This document shows, one piece after another, positions 33,250 through 42,465 of a stretch of DNA of 64,000 nt. Both the position numbers and the translations under genes were made by a program. The DNA is from Streptomyces sp. CB02400 (GTDB taxonomy: Bacteria; Actinomycetota; Actinomycetes; Streptomycetales; Streptomycetaceae). The stretch covers positions 333,575 to 397,574 of the forward strand of contig NZ_LIWB01000003.1 in the NCBI RefSeq assembly GCF_001905725.1. Reading direction: 5' to 3'. Numbering within the stretch: position 1 is the first letter of the stretch; each line of letters starts with the position of its first letter. Below the pieces are notes generated by a model. That model was given only the letters and a program-made list of their open reading frames with translations, did not search any database and had not been told where the DNA came from.

Positions 33250-34566
33250 CTACGCCCCGAGCATCCCGGTCCACAGCTCGGGGAAGTCCGGCAGGGTCTT
33301 CGCCGTGGTGGCCACGTTCTCGATCTGCACGCCCTCGACCGCGAGGCCGATGATCGCGCCGGCGGTGGCCATGCGGTGGTCCTCGTAGGTGTGGAAGACA
33401 CCGCCGTGCAGCCGGCGCGGGCGGATGTGCAGACCGTCGGCGGTCTCGGTGACGTCGCCGCCGAGTTCGTTGATCTCCTTGGTCAGCGCGGCCAGCCGGT
33501 CCGTCTCGTGCAGCCGGAGGTGGGCCACGCCCCGCAGGGTCGACGGTGAGTCCGCGAGCGCCGCCACGGCCGCGATCCCGGGCGTCAGCTCGCCGACCTC
33601 GCCGAGGTCCACGTCGATGCCGTGGACCGCCCCGGAGCCGGTGAAGACCAGCCCGATCTCGGTCAGCTCGCAGGAACCGCCCATCTCGGTGAAGATCTCC
33701 CGCAGCCGGTCACCGGGCTGGGTGGTACGGGCCGGCCAGTCCGGGATCACGACCTTGCCGCCGGTCACCAGCGCCGCCGCCAGGAACGGCTGGGCGTTGG
33801 ACAGGTCCGGCTCGACGGTCAGGTCCCGGCCCAGCAGGGCGCCCGGCGTGACCCGCCAGACGTTCGGCTCGCCGCCCGACTCGGGGGTGTCCACCTGGGC
33901 ACCCACCGCGCGGAGCATGTCGACGGTCATCCGGATGTGCGGCAGGGACGGCAGCGTCGCCCCGGTGTGGCGGACCTCGACGCCCTGGTTGAAGCGCGGC
34001 GCGGACAGCAGCAGGGCGCTGACGAACTGGGAGGACGAGGACGCGTCGACCTCCACGGTGCCGCCGTCCAGGGCGCCGCCGCCGTGCACGGTCATCGGCA
34101 GCGCGCCGCGGTCCTCGTCGTCGATCCGGGCACCCAGGTGGCGCAGCGCGTCGATGGCGCCGTTCAGGGGACGCTCGTACGAGCGGGGGTCGCCGTCGAA
34201 GCGGACGGGGCCGTCGGCGAGGGTGGCGACCGGGGGCAGGAACCGCATCACCGTGCCGGCGTTGCCGACGTCGACGGTGGCCGGGCCGCGCAGGCCCGTG
34301 GGGAGCACCCGCCAGGCCTCGCCGGTGCCGTCCGGGCCGACGCCCTCCTCGATCTCCACGCCCATCGCGCGCAGGGCGCCGGCCATCAGCAGGGTGTCGC
34401 GGGAACGCAGCGGGCGGCGCAGCCAGCCCGGCTCGGAGGCGAGGGCGGCGAGGACGAGGGCACGGTTGGTGACCGACTTGGACCCGGGCACGTGGACCGT
34501 CGCGTCGACGGCTCCGCTCGCGTGCGGGGCGGGCCAGAGGGCGGTGTGTGCGGGGTTTCGGGCCAT
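33250..34566 (-). CDS. aroA: 3-phosphoshikimate 1-carboxyvinyltransferase (EPSP synthase)
   Basis: This 438-residue enzyme of the shikimate pathway joins shikimate 3-phosphate and PEP. Motifs include [19 protein letters not shown] (substrate-binding Lys), [29 protein letters not shown] and [18 protein letters not shown]. The ATG has no clear ribosome site, but TATAGA lies nine bases before it, so the message could be leaderless; an in-frame GTG three codons earlier is the alternative. It is followed at once by rsgA. Confidence 0.95.
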   Translation of the reverse strand: MARNPAHTALWPAPHASGAVDATVHVPGSKSVTNRALVLAALASEPGWLRRPLRSRDTLLMAGALRAMGVEIEEGVGPDGTGEAWRVLPTGLRGPATVDVGNAGTVMRFLPPVATLADGPVRFDGDPRSYERPLNGAIDALRHLGARIDDEDRGALPMTVHGGGALDGGTVEVDASSSSQFVSALLLSAPRFNQGVEVRHTGATLPSLPHIRMTVDMLRAVGAQVDTPESGGEPNVWRVTPGALLGRDLTVEPDLSNAQPFLAAALVTGGKVVIPDWPARTTQPGDRLREIFTEMGGSCELTEIGLVFTGSGAVHGIDVDLGEVGELTPGIAAVAALADSPSTLRGVAHLRLHETDRLAALTKEINELGGDVTETADGLHIRPRRLHGGVFHTYEDHRMATAGAIIGLAVEGVQIENVATTAKTLPDFPELWTGMLGA

Positions 34567-34615
34567 GGGGCCCACTCTATAAGGAGGGGGGCTGTGCAGG
34601 CCGCTTGTCGGCTGC

Positions 34616-34670
34616 GGGTCCGTTCTGGCTGGTCGCGCAGTTCCCCGCGCCCCTTCGGGGAGCTGTCCGC
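34616..34670 (+). repeat. Dispersed Streptomyces intergenic element, copy 1
   Basis: GGTCGCGCAGTTCCCCGCG is followed by CCCCTTCGGGG, a short hairpin. A related sequence lies before peptide deformylase. I recall this GATCGCGCAGTTCCCCGCGCCCC motif as very frequent between Streptomyces genes. Confidence 0.6.
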
Positions 34671-34694
34671 GGCCTGGCCGACAGGCGCTGTGGC

Positions 34695-35426
34695 CTACAG
34701 CTCCAGGAGCCACCGACCGCCGCCCAGCAACGCGCACAGTGACACCGCGTGGAACAGGAACAGCCACAGGCCCGCCGGGACGTGGGTCAGCCTCGACAGT
34801 TGGTCCGCGTCCGAGTCGGGTGCGCCGCCGTGGGAGCGTTTGGCCTGGAGTTCGAAGGCCGGGCGCACTCCGCCGAGGAGCAGGAACCAGACCACGGCGT
34901 ACGCGAACGCCGCCTGCACCTGGGGTCCGGTCAGCCAGGACACCAGGACGAAGGTGCCGCCGGTGACGACCACGGTCAGCGCGCCGTACGCGTTGCGGAT
35001 CATCACCAGCATCGCCAGCAGCAGCACCGTGGCCAGCCACAGCAGCAGCGTGATGCGGCCGGCGCCGAGCAGTGCGGCGCCGCCCAGGCCCAGCAGCGGG
35101 GGAGCGGTGTAGCCGGCGGCGGCCGTGAGGATCATGCCGATGCCGTGCGGCTTTCCGCGGCTGACGGTCAGACCGCTGGTGTCCGAGTGCAGACGTATCC
35201 CCGTCAGCGTGCGGCCGGTGAGCAGCGCCACCAGACCGTGCCCGCCCTCGTGGGCGATCGTGACGGCGTTCCGGGACAGCCGCCACAGCCCCTGCGGTAC
35301 GACGACGGCGGCCGCGGCGACCAGTGTGGCGACGACCACCCACACATCCGGGTCGGGCTGGGTGCCGGAGACCTCGTCCCAGAGGGAGGCGAGTGAGGCG
35401 GACGCGGTACTGACCATGCTTTCCAT
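34695..35426 (-). CDS. M50 family membrane metallopeptidase
   Basis: This 243-residue integral membrane protein with six or seven helices has the zinc motif [15 protein letters not shown] in the second helix, near residue 57. M50 enzymes (site-2-protease type) cleave within the membrane. The canonical LDG/NPDG second motif is not clear, so activity is uncertain. Two starts are possible (ATG at 35426 or 35417); the first has GGAAACAG upstream. It is divergent from the SRAP gene across 51 bases. Confidence 0.82.
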   Translation of the reverse strand: MESMVSTASASLASLWDEVSGTQPDPDVWVVVATLVAAAAVVVPQGLWRLSRNAVTIAHEGGHGLVALLTGRTLTGIRLHSDTSGLTVSRGKPHGIGMILTAAAGYTAPPLLGLGGAALLGAGRITLLLWLATVLLLAMLVMIRNAYGALTVVVTGGTFVLVSWLTGPQVQAAFAYAVVWFLLLGGVRPAFELQAKRSHGGAPDSDADQLSRLTHVPAGLWLFLFHAVSLCALLGGGRWLLEL

Positions 35427-35477
35427 CTGTTTCCGATTGCTCCCTCTACGCGTACGGAGTCTGGCAGTGTTGCACGT

Positions 35478-36293
35478 ATGTGCGGACGTTATGCAGCGAG
35501 TCGCAGGCCCGAGGATCTCGCGGGAATCTTTGAAATCGACAAGTGGGAGCCGGAGGAGACTCTGGAGCCCGACTACAACGTGGCGCCGACCAAGGAGGTC
35601 TACGCCGTCCTCGACCGTGCTCTGAAAGACGTGGCGGACCCGCGCCCGGTTCGGCAGCTCCGGAAGCTGAAGTGGGGCCTGGTGCCCTCCTGGTCCAAGA
35701 CGCCCGAGGGCGCCGCCCGGATGATCAACGCCCGCGCGGAGACCGTCCACGAGAAGCCGTCCTACCGCCGCGCCTTCTCCTCCCGGCGCTGCATCCTGCC
35801 CGCCGACGGCTACTACGAGTGGGTCACCGGCAAGCAGGAGCGGGACCTGGAGGTCGAGGGGAAGAAGAAGCGGCCCCGCAAGCAGCCCTACTTCGTGACG
35901 CCGGCCGACGGCTCGGTGTTCGCCATGGCCGGGCTGTACGAGTTCTGGCGGGACAAGACGCTGCCGGACGACCACCCCCGGGCCTGGTGGGTGACGTGCT
36001 CCGTCATCACCACCGAGGCGGAGACCGACCCGCTCGCCGTGTCACCGGCGGACGGCCCGCACACCCTCGCCGGGATCCACCCGCGGATGCCGCTGATGCT
36101 CACACCGGACCGCTGGGACGCCTGGCTCGATCCCGCCCGCACCGACGTCGGCGAACTGCGCGAGCTGCTCGCCCCGCCGCCCTCCGGCCTGATGCGCGCC
36201 TACCCGGTCCCCACGGCCGTCAGCAACGTCCGCAACAACGGACCGGAGCTGCTGGAAGAGCTGGCCGCGCCGGAAGAGGGCACACTCTTCTGA
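35478..36293 (+). CDS. SOS response-associated peptidase (HMCES/YedK, SRAP family)
   Basis: This 271-residue protein forms covalent thiazolidine crosslinks with abasic sites in single-stranded DNA. The invariant N-terminal MCGRYA gives Cys2 as nucleophile after Met removal. Other active-site blocks are YNVAPT, LKWGLVPSW, MINARAETV, CILPADGYYEW and LAGIHPRMPLML. Because Cys2 is essential, the ATG is certain even though no ribosome site is visible. M. tuberculosis Rv3226c occupies the same neighbourhood beside aroA. A basic insertion KKKRPRKQ is present near residue 135. Confidence 0.95.
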   Translation: MCGRYAASRRPEDLAGIFEIDKWEPEETLEPDYNVAPTKEVYAVLDRALKDVADPRPVRQLRKLKWGLVPSWSKTPEGAARMINARAETVHEKPSYRRAFSSRRCILPADGYYEWVTGKQERDLEVEGKKKRPRKQPYFVTPADGSVFAMAGLYEFWRDKTLPDDHPRAWWVTCSVITTEAETDPLAVSPADGPHTLAGIHPRMPLMLTPDRWDAWLDPARTDVGELRELLAPPPSGLMRAYPVPTAVSNVRNNGPELLEELAAPEEGTLF

Positions 36294-36294
36294 C

Positions 36295-37026
36295 GTGACC
36301 CCCGACACGGCAGACACGACCGACGCGACCGATACGACCGGCACGACCGAGACCGTCGAGACGGACGCCGGCACCGCCCGCATCACCTGGCACCCCGCCC
36401 GGCGCCGCGCCCGCCTCGTCCTCGCGGTGAGCCACGGCGCCGGCGGCGGCATCGAGGCCCGGGACCTGAAGGCGCTCGCCGCCGGGCTGCCCGCACACGG
36501 CGTGACCGTCGCCCTGGTCGAACAGCCCTGGCGGGTGGCCGGCAAGAAGATGGCCCCCGCGCCGAAGACCCTCGACACCGGCTGGCGCGGCATCTGGCCC
36601 GCGCTGGCGAAGCCGGGCCTGCCGGTGATCTCGGGCGGACGCAGCGCCGGCGCCCGCGTCGCCTGCCGCACCGCCACGGAGCTCGGCGCCCACGCCGTAC
36701 TCGCCCTGAGCTTCCCCCTGCATCCGCCGGGCAGGCCCGAGAAGTCCCGCGCCGACGAACTGCTCGGCGCGGGGGTGCCCACCCTCGTCGTCCAGGGCGG
36801 CAACGACCCGTTCGGCAGGCCCGGGGAGTTCCCCGAGTACGGGAGGGGCCGCGCGCAGCGCGTCGGTGCAAGGGCGGTGGTGGGAGACGGGTGGGCGTAC
36901 GAACTGGTCGAGGTGCCCCACGGCGATCACGGCTTCGCCGTGCCCAAGCGGGCGGACCTCACGCAGGAGGAGGCCGTGACGGTGATCACGGACGCGGTCG
37001 TGCGGTGGACCGGCACACTCGGGTGA
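36295..37026 (+). CDS. Alpha/beta hydrolase (KANL3/Tex30 type)
   Basis: This 243-residue hydrolase has the nucleophile elbow ISGGRSAGAR, a possible acid Asp in VVQGGNDPFG and the His in VPHGDHGFAV. The N-terminus to about residue 25 is Thr/Asp-rich and disordered. The GTG starts one base after the SRAP stop, so the two are translationally coupled. The substrate is unknown. A SigR-type promoter begins just after its stop. Confidence 0.85.
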   Translation: MTPDTADTTDATDTTGTTETVETDAGTARITWHPARRRARLVLAVSHGAGGGIEARDLKALAAGLPAHGVTVALVEQPWRVAGKKMAPAPKTLDTGWRGIWPALAKPGLPVISGGRSAGARVACRTATELGAHAVLALSFPLHPPGRPEKSRADELLGAGVPTLVVQGGNDPFGRPGEFPEYGRGRAQRVGARAVVGDGWAYELVEVPHGDHGFAVPKRADLTQEEAVTVITDAVVRWTGTLG

Positions 37027-37031
37027 GGCCC

Positions 37032-37058
37032 GGGAATGCCCGGACGGCTCCCGCTGTT
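37032..37058 (+). promoter_or_regulatory. Autoregulatory SigR promoter of sigR-rsrA
   Basis: GGGAAT, 18 bases, GTT is an exact SigR consensus and corresponds in position to sigRp2 of S. coelicolor. Transcripts from it begin upstream of ATG 37117 and therefore encode the long SigR isoform. Confidence 0.88.
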
Positions 37059-37284
37059 GGGACGGACGTACATGCCGGTCAACGGCATCACCGTCGTAGG
37101 AGAGGAAGTCCGCCGCATGGGTTCGACCTTCTGCCCGAGCCGCAGCAGCAGCCGCCCCGACCTGGACTGGACGGTGCTGCACGCGGCCAAGACCGCCCCT
37201 ATTCGGGCGGCGGGTGGACCGGATCGTCGTCTATCCTCCGATTCGGGTGAGACCGCCTTCGGTCTCACGACAACTCTGGAGGAG

Positions 37285-37971
37285 GTGGGTCCGGTTCCCG
37301 GTACCGACGCAGGGACCGAACACGGCCAGGCGGAGCAGCCCGAGGGCCAGGGCAGCACGGGCGCGGAGTCGACCGCGGAGCGCAGCGCGCGCTTCGAGCG
37401 GGACGCGCTCGAGTTCCTCGACCAGATGTACTCGGCCGCCCTGCGCATGACGCGCAACCCGGCCGACGCGGAGGACCTGGTGCAGGAGACGTACGCCAAG
37501 GCGTACGCGTCCTTCCACCAGTTCCGTGAGGGCACCAACCTCAAGGCGTGGCTGTACCGGATCCTCACCAACACCTTCATCAACTCGTACCGCAAGAAGC
37601 AGCGCGAACCCCAGCGCAGCGCGGCCGAGGAGATCGAGGACTGGCAGCTCGCGCGCGCCGAGTCGCACATGTCCACGGGTCTGCGCTCCGCGGAGTCGCA
37701 GGCGCTGGACCACCTGCCCGACTCGGACGTCAAGGAAGCGCTCCAGGCGATCCCGGAGGAGTTCCGCATCGCGGTGTACCTCGCCGATGTGGAGGGCTTT
37801 GCCTACAAGGAGATCGCGGACATCATGGGGACACCCATCGGTACGGTGATGTCCCGGCTGCACCGTGGCCGCCGTCAGCTGCGCGGCATGCTGGAGGACT
37901 ACGCGCGTGAGCGCGGACTGGTCCCGGCCGGCGTCGGAGAGTCGAACGAAGCGAAAGGCTCGGGGTCATGA
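37285..37971 (+). CDS. sigR: Thiol-oxidative-stress sigma factor SigR (ECF family)
   Basis: This is a 228-residue ECF sigma factor in the short form. Region 2 reads [30 protein letters not shown]. Region 4 reads [41 protein letters not shown]. The GTG start lies in GGAGGAGGTG. The frame is open upstream: an ATG at 37117 with GGAGAGGAAG nine to eighteen bases before it would add 56 residues. This matches the reported unstable SigR-prime isoform with about 55 extra residues, made from the autoregulated promoter. A TATCCT at 37232 could be the -10 of the second promoter, giving the short stable form. The stop overlaps the rsrA start. Confidence 0.95.
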
Positions 37972-38279
37972 GCTGCGGAGAGCCGCACGAGACGGATTGC
38001 AGCGAAATCCTCGATCATCTCTACGAGTTCCTCGACCGTGAGATGCCGGATTCCGACTGTGTGAAGTTCGAGCACCACTTCGAGGAATGCTCGCCGTGCC
38101 TGGAGAAGTACGGGCTCGAGCAGGCGGTGAAGAAGCTGGTCAAGCGCTGCTGCGGACAGGACGACGTGCCGGGCGACCTGCGCTCCAAGGTCATGGGCCG
38201 GCTCGACCTGATCCGCTCCGGCCAGGCCGTCCCCGACCAGGACATCACGGCCTCGCCGGCCGCACCGCAGGAGTCCTGA
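37968..38279 (+). CDS. rsrA: Redox-sensitive zinc anti-sigma factor RsrA
   Basis: This 103-residue ZAS-family anti-sigma factor has Cys3, Cys11, Cys31, His37, Cys41, Cys44, Cys61 and Cys62 at the positions known in S. coelicolor RsrA. His37, Cys41 and Cys44 sit in the HHFEECSPC zinc motif. Oxidation forms a disulfide, releases zinc and frees SigR. ATGA overlap with sigR gives coupled synthesis of the pair. Confidence 0.96.
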
Positions 38280-38424
38280 CACTCCGCGGTCCCCCGGCCC
38301 CTGTGTCACTCGAACGTGCTAATCCGCGGGTTATCGGCCCGTGGAGGCACCCCCCGCCGTCCTAGGCTCCAGAGCCTGGCAGGTAGCAGGTCGGGTGTCG
38401 GCGGGCACGGTCGGGGAGGGGCAC

Positions 38425-40056
38425 ATGGAGGCGTTACCGGCACGGGTCCGCGCGTATGTCGCCTGTGTCACCGTGCTGGGCCTGCTCTGTCCGCTGTCGC
38501 TGGTTCCCTCCGTCCCGGTGTCCCCGCCGGGCGGTGCCCGCTTCTCCTGGTGGGCGGTAGCCCTGCTCGCCGTGCTGTACGCGGGCTGCGAGCGCCTCGC
38601 CCGATCGCGTCTGGTCGCCGCCCCGCACCCGGGCGGAACCTTTCACCCCGTCCTGCTCGCCGGGGCCTTCCTGCTGCCACCGCCCGCCGCGGCGCTGGTC
38701 GCGCTCCTCGGGGCGCTGCTGCTCCCCGTGGAACAACGCCCGTACCTGGCGCGCAGGCTCTGGCGGGCCGGCAGGCTGGTGCTCGCCGTATGGGCCGCGA
38801 GCCGGGTCCATCTGGCGGTCGGCGGCCGGGACGCGGTGGCGGACTGCGACGTCCCGGCCGCGCTCGGCACGGCCGGGGTCGCGGTGCTGGTGTTCTGCCT
38901 GGTGCTCACCCTGCTGGACGGCGGCATTCCCGCGTCGGCGCCCGGCGTGCTCCCGCGCGGGAGGCGGATCCCGGCGCCGGCCGCCTGGTGGCGGCTGTTC
39001 CTCGGGTCGCTGGCCCCGATCACCGTGCACGGCCTCGCCGGGCTCATGATGGCGCTGCTGTGGCGCAGCCCCTACGGTCCCGTGGCCGCGCTGCTGGTGC
39101 TGCTGCCGATGGGCGTCTCCTGGTGGGCGTTCGCCCAGTACCACCGGGAGCGGGCCGCCCATCAGGCGACGATCCGCGCCCTCGTCCAGGCCGTCGACAT
39201 CAAGGACGGCTACACGCGCGGGCACAGCGAACGCGTCGGACGGGCGTCCATGATGATCGCGCGGGAACTCGGCATGGACGACGAGCGCGTCGAGGTGCTC
39301 CGCTTCGCGGGCATCCTGCACGACGTCGGCAAGCTCGGCGTGCCCACCCGGCTGCTCACCAAGAACGGCCCGCTGACCCCCGAGGAGCGCCGGGTGATCG
39401 AACTGCACCCCGAGTACGGGCACGAGATGGTGCGGGGCATCTCCTTCCTCGGCGAGGCCCGCGCGGCGGTGCTGCACCACCACGAACGGCTGGACGGCAC
39501 CGGCTACCCCTACGGGCTGGCGGGCGGTCAGATCCCGGAGTCCGCGCGGGTGGTCGCCGTCGCCGACGCCTTCGACGCGATGACCTCCACCCGCTCCTAC
39601 AGCAGGGCACGGCCCGTGCCCGTGGCGCTGGAGGAACTCCGGCGGTGCGCCGGCGCCCACTTCGACCCACGGATGGTGACCGCGCTGGTCCGGGCGATCG
39701 GCCGATCCGGCTGGCACCCGGCGGTGACCGCCGACGAAACACGACCCGCCCCCGGTGACACCCGGCCCGCCCCCGACGGCCCCCGGCCCATCGCCGGTAC
39801 CCCCGGACCCGCTACGGGCGACATCCGATCGGCCCCCGACGGCACGCGGCCCACCTCCGGTGGCACGCGGCCGATCGCCGATGCCTTCCGGCCCGCCACG
39901 GGCGACATCCGGTCGGCCTCCGACGGCACGCGGCCCGCCGACGGCGGCACGCCGTCCGCCGCCGATGGCACTCGGTCCGCCACCGGTGGCATACGGCCCG
40001 CGGCCGTGCCCGGACCCGCCGCACCGGTCGCCGGCCGGCCCGGAGCGCGTCGATGA
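38425..40056 (+). CDS. Membrane-bound HD-GYP domain protein
   Basis: This 543-residue protein has six or seven N-terminal transmembrane helices (to about residue 235), then a complete HD-GYP domain: GHSERVGRASMMIARELG, ILHDVGKLGVP near residue 300 and HHERLDGTGYPYGL near 358. HD-GYP enzymes hydrolyse cyclic di-GMP or related dinucleotides. The last 120 residues are a degenerate repeat of units such as GDIRSAPDGTRP. GGGAGGGG precedes the ATG; the longer in-frame extension lacks a ribosome site. ATGA links it to the next HD gene. Confidence 0.88.
   Translation: MEALPARVRAYVACVTVLGLLCPLSLVPSVPVSPPGGARFSWWAVALLAVLYAGCERLARSRLVAAPHPGGTFHPVLLAGAFLLPPPAAALVALLGALLLPVEQRPYLARRLWRAGRLVLAVWAASRVHLAVGGRDAVADCDVPAALGTAGVAVLVFCLVLTLLDGGIPASAPGVLPRGRRIPAPAAWWRLFLGSLAPITVHGLAGLMMALLWRSPYGPVAALLVLLPMGVSWWAFAQYHRERAAHQATIRALVQAVDIKDGYTRGHSERVGRASMMIARELGMDDERVEVLRFAGILHDVGKLGVPTRLLTKNGPLTPEERRVIELHPEYGHEMVRGISFLGEARAAVLHHHERLDGTGYPYGLAGGQIPESARVVAVADAFDAMTSTRSYSRARPVPVALEELRRCAGAHFDPRMVTALVRAIGRSGWHPAVTADETRPAPGDTRPAPDGPRPIAGTPGPATGDIRSAPDGTRPTSGGTRPIADAFRPATGDIRSASDGTRPADGGTPSAADGTRSATGGIRPAAVPGPAAPVAGRPGARR
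39738..40010 (+). repeat. Degenerate coding repeats in the HD-GYP protein tail
   Basis: Imperfect units resembling GGCGACATCCGGTCGGCC and GACGGCACGCGGCCC alternate, giving Gly-Asp-Ile-Arg-Ser and Asp-Gly-Thr-Arg-Pro pentads. The region is Pro/Gly/Ala/Arg-rich and probably disordered. Confidence 0.8.
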
Positions 40057-41354
40057 GGCCCCGGCTCCACACCGTCGTGCACCTGTGCGCCGCCGTCCTC
40101 GCCGCCGGTTCCCTGGGCAGCACGCTCTACAACGGCGTCGAGGACCGCGGTACGGCCCTCGCCTTCGGGGTGCTCATCGCCTTCGGCGAGCTCACCCGGC
40201 GCAACGGGACGCGGATCAGGGAGGCCGCGCCGCTCGCCGCCGCGGGTTCACTGGCGTACGCGCTGCTCGGTGAGACCGCGGGCCGGCCCACCCACCACGG
40301 CGCCGCCCAGGTCGTCACCGTGGTGCTCGCCGCGTCCCTGCTCGGCAGCGTGCCGCACGTCGGGCGCGGTGAAGGACCCGCCCTCGACCCGTCGGCCCGC
40401 AGGGTACTGACCGTCGGGTTCGTCGCCGTGTGCTTCCAGCCGCTGTACAACCGGGGCACCTTCGACGGCTGGGGCGGCCCCGCCCACGCGCTGCTCCTGC
40501 TCGCCCTGCTCTCCCTCACCGCGCTGTGCGACGCCGTGCTCGCCGCCGCGCCGGCCCACTCCCGCACCGGGTGGCCCTTCCTGCCGACGCTGCGCGACGA
40601 GTTGCGGGCCGTGCCCGGCATCGGGGCCGCGGTCATCGCCACGGGCGCGGTGATGGCGCTCGGAGTCGCGGTCGTGGGGCTGTGGGCACTGCCCGTCTTC
40701 TCCGTGCCCCTGCTGCTCGCACAGCTCTCCTACCGGCGGTACGCCGCCGTGCGCGCCACCTACCGGCAGACCATCACCTCCCTCGCGCGGGCCACCGAGA
40801 TCGCCGGATACACCCCGGCCGGGCACGCCCGCCGGGTCGCCGCGCTCAGCCGGGCGGTGGGCCGGGACCTCGGGCTGACCGAACCCGAACTGACCGTGCT
40901 GGAGTACGCCGCCCTGATGCACGACATCGGTCAGCTCAGCCTCGTCGACCCGGTCCCCGACGGCGCCACCGCCGTCCTGCCGGTCACCGAACAGCGGCGG
41001 ATCGCGCTGCTCGGCGGCGCCGTGGTGCGCCAGACCGGGGTGGACCCGCGCGTGGCCGCGATCGTCGAACGCCAGGCAGACCCGCACCGGGAACAGCCAC
41101 TCGCCGCACGTATCGTCCGGGTGGTCAACGCGTACGAGGAGAAGTCCCGGGAAGGAGGACCCGGCGGGCCGCTGACCGCGCTGGAGGAACTGCGCCTGGG
41201 AACCGCCGGGGAGTACGCGCCGGAGGTGGTCGAAGCACTGGCCCGGGTGCTGTCACGGAACACGGAGGGGACGCGTGAACACCAGGGCCGAGCGTGGCGA
41301 GGGCCACGAACGGGACTGTCTGACCCCGGCCGAGGCTGGGTAACCCATGGGTAA
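40053..41354 (+). CDS. Membrane protein with degenerate HD domain
   Basis: This 433-residue protein has about eight transmembrane helices to residue 230, then an HD-like region (GHARRVAALSRAVGRDLG and YAALMHDIGQLSL near residue 290). The HHExxDGxGYP half of an HD-GYP site is absent; VERQADPHREQPLAARIVRVV stands in its place. It may therefore be a pseudo-enzyme or regulatory partner of the preceding HD-GYP protein, with which it overlaps by four bases. The start is the overlapping ATG. Confidence 0.82.
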   Translation: MRPRLHTVVHLCAAVLAAGSLGSTLYNGVEDRGTALAFGVLIAFGELTRRNGTRIREAAPLAAAGSLAYALLGETAGRPTHHGAAQVVTVVLAASLLGSVPHVGRGEGPALDPSARRVLTVGFVAVCFQPLYNRGTFDGWGGPAHALLLLALLSLTALCDAVLAAAPAHSRTGWPFLPTLRDELRAVPGIGAAVIATGAVMALGVAVVGLWALPVFSVPLLLAQLSYRRYAAVRATYRQTITSLARATEIAGYTPAGHARRVAALSRAVGRDLGLTEPELTVLEYAALMHDIGQLSLVDPVPDGATAVLPVTEQRRIALLGGAVVRQTGVDPRVAAIVERQADPHREQPLAARIVRVVNAYEEKSREGGPGGPLTALEELRLGTAGEYAPEVVEALARVLSRNTEGTREHQGRAWRGPRTGLSDPGRGWVTHG

Positions 41355-41456
41355 TGAGCGCCCTCGCGGCCGTACGTGGTTGGATGCGAAGGAGAGGGTG
41401 TCCGGGGGCGCGGACAGGTACGGCCAGCCCACCGACGGAACTGGCAGGCGGGAATC

Positions 41457-42437
41457 GTGAGGATCTTCGGCAAGGGACGGCACCGGCCCTCCGCCTCCTG
41501 GCGGCAGGCCACGGACCGTGCGTTCACGCTCATCGGCGACGGCCGGTACGAGGACGCGGGCGCGCTGCTGACCCGTGCCGCCGACCTGGAGCCCTGGTTG
41601 TCGGAGTCCTGGTTCAACCTCGCGCTGCTGCACAAGTTCCGGCACGACTGGGAGCAGGCGCGGTCGGCCGGTCTGCGGGCCGTGGCGCTGCTCGACCGCG
41701 ACACGGGCGCTCCCGACTGGTGGAACGTCGGCATCGCCGCCACCGCCCTGCAGGACTGGCCGCTGGCCCGGCGGGCCTGGCAGGCCTACGGGCTCAAGGT
41801 GCCCGGCCCGGCCACCGACTCCGGCGAGCCCCTCGGCATGGAGCTGGGCAGCGCGGCCGTACGGCTGTCCCCGGAGGGGGAGGCGGAGGTGGTGTGGGGG
41901 CGGCGCCTGGACCCCGCCCGGATCGAGGTGCTGTCCATTCCGCTGCCGTCCTCCGGGCGCCGCTGGGGCGAGGTCGTCCTGCACGACGGCGTGCCGCACG
42001 GGGAGCGGAGCACCGCCGCCGGGCACACCTACCCGGTGTTCGACGAGATCGAGTTGTGGGCGCCCTCGCCGGTGCCGACCTGGGTGGTGCTGCTGGAGGC
42101 CGCGACCGAGGCCGACCGGGACGCGCTGGAGCAGCTGGCCTCCGACGCCGGGTTCGCGGCCGAGGACTGGTCGTCCTCCGTACGGCTGCTGTGCCGGATG
42201 TGCTCGGAGTCGCGGATGCCGTCGGACGAGGGGGAGGGCGAGCATCTGGATCCGCACGATCACAGTGAGCCGGGGCATCCGGGGCCGCTGGGGCATCGTA
42301 CGGACGGGCAGTTGTGGGTGCCGGAGCGGGAATGTGGCGTGGCCGCCCCTGCCTCTCTTGTACGGGGGTTGCTGGACGGGTGGGTTGCGGACAGTCCGGA
42401 CTCGCGGGACTGGCGGGATCTTGAAGAGGTTTGCTGA
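41457..42437 (+). CDS. TPR-repeat protein of unknown function
   Basis: This 326-residue protein has an N-terminal helical TPR-like segment (FTLIGDGRYEDAGALLTRAADLEPWLSESWFNLALLHKF, about residues 20-110) and a C-terminal mixed region with several Trp residues (LWAPSPVPTWVVLLEAATEADRDALEQL). A His/Pro/Gly patch near residue 260 may bind metal. The GTG start follows GGCGGGAA; upstream in-frame sequence is low-complexity. I do not recognise a named family beyond the TPR. Confidence 0.78.
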   Translation: MRIFGKGRHRPSASWRQATDRAFTLIGDGRYEDAGALLTRAADLEPWLSESWFNLALLHKFRHDWEQARSAGLRAVALLDRDTGAPDWWNVGIAATALQDWPLARRAWQAYGLKVPGPATDSGEPLGMELGSAAVRLSPEGEAEVVWGRRLDPARIEVLSIPLPSSGRRWGEVVLHDGVPHGERSTAAGHTYPVFDEIELWAPSPVPTWVVLLEAATEADRDALEQLASDAGFAAEDWSSSVRLLCRMCSESRMPSDEGEGEHLDPHDHSEPGHPGPLGHRTDGQLWVPERECGVAAPASLVRGLLDGWVADSPDSRDWRDLEEVC

Positions 42438-42465
42438 GCTCGTTGACCGAGTGCGGGTCCGTTGT

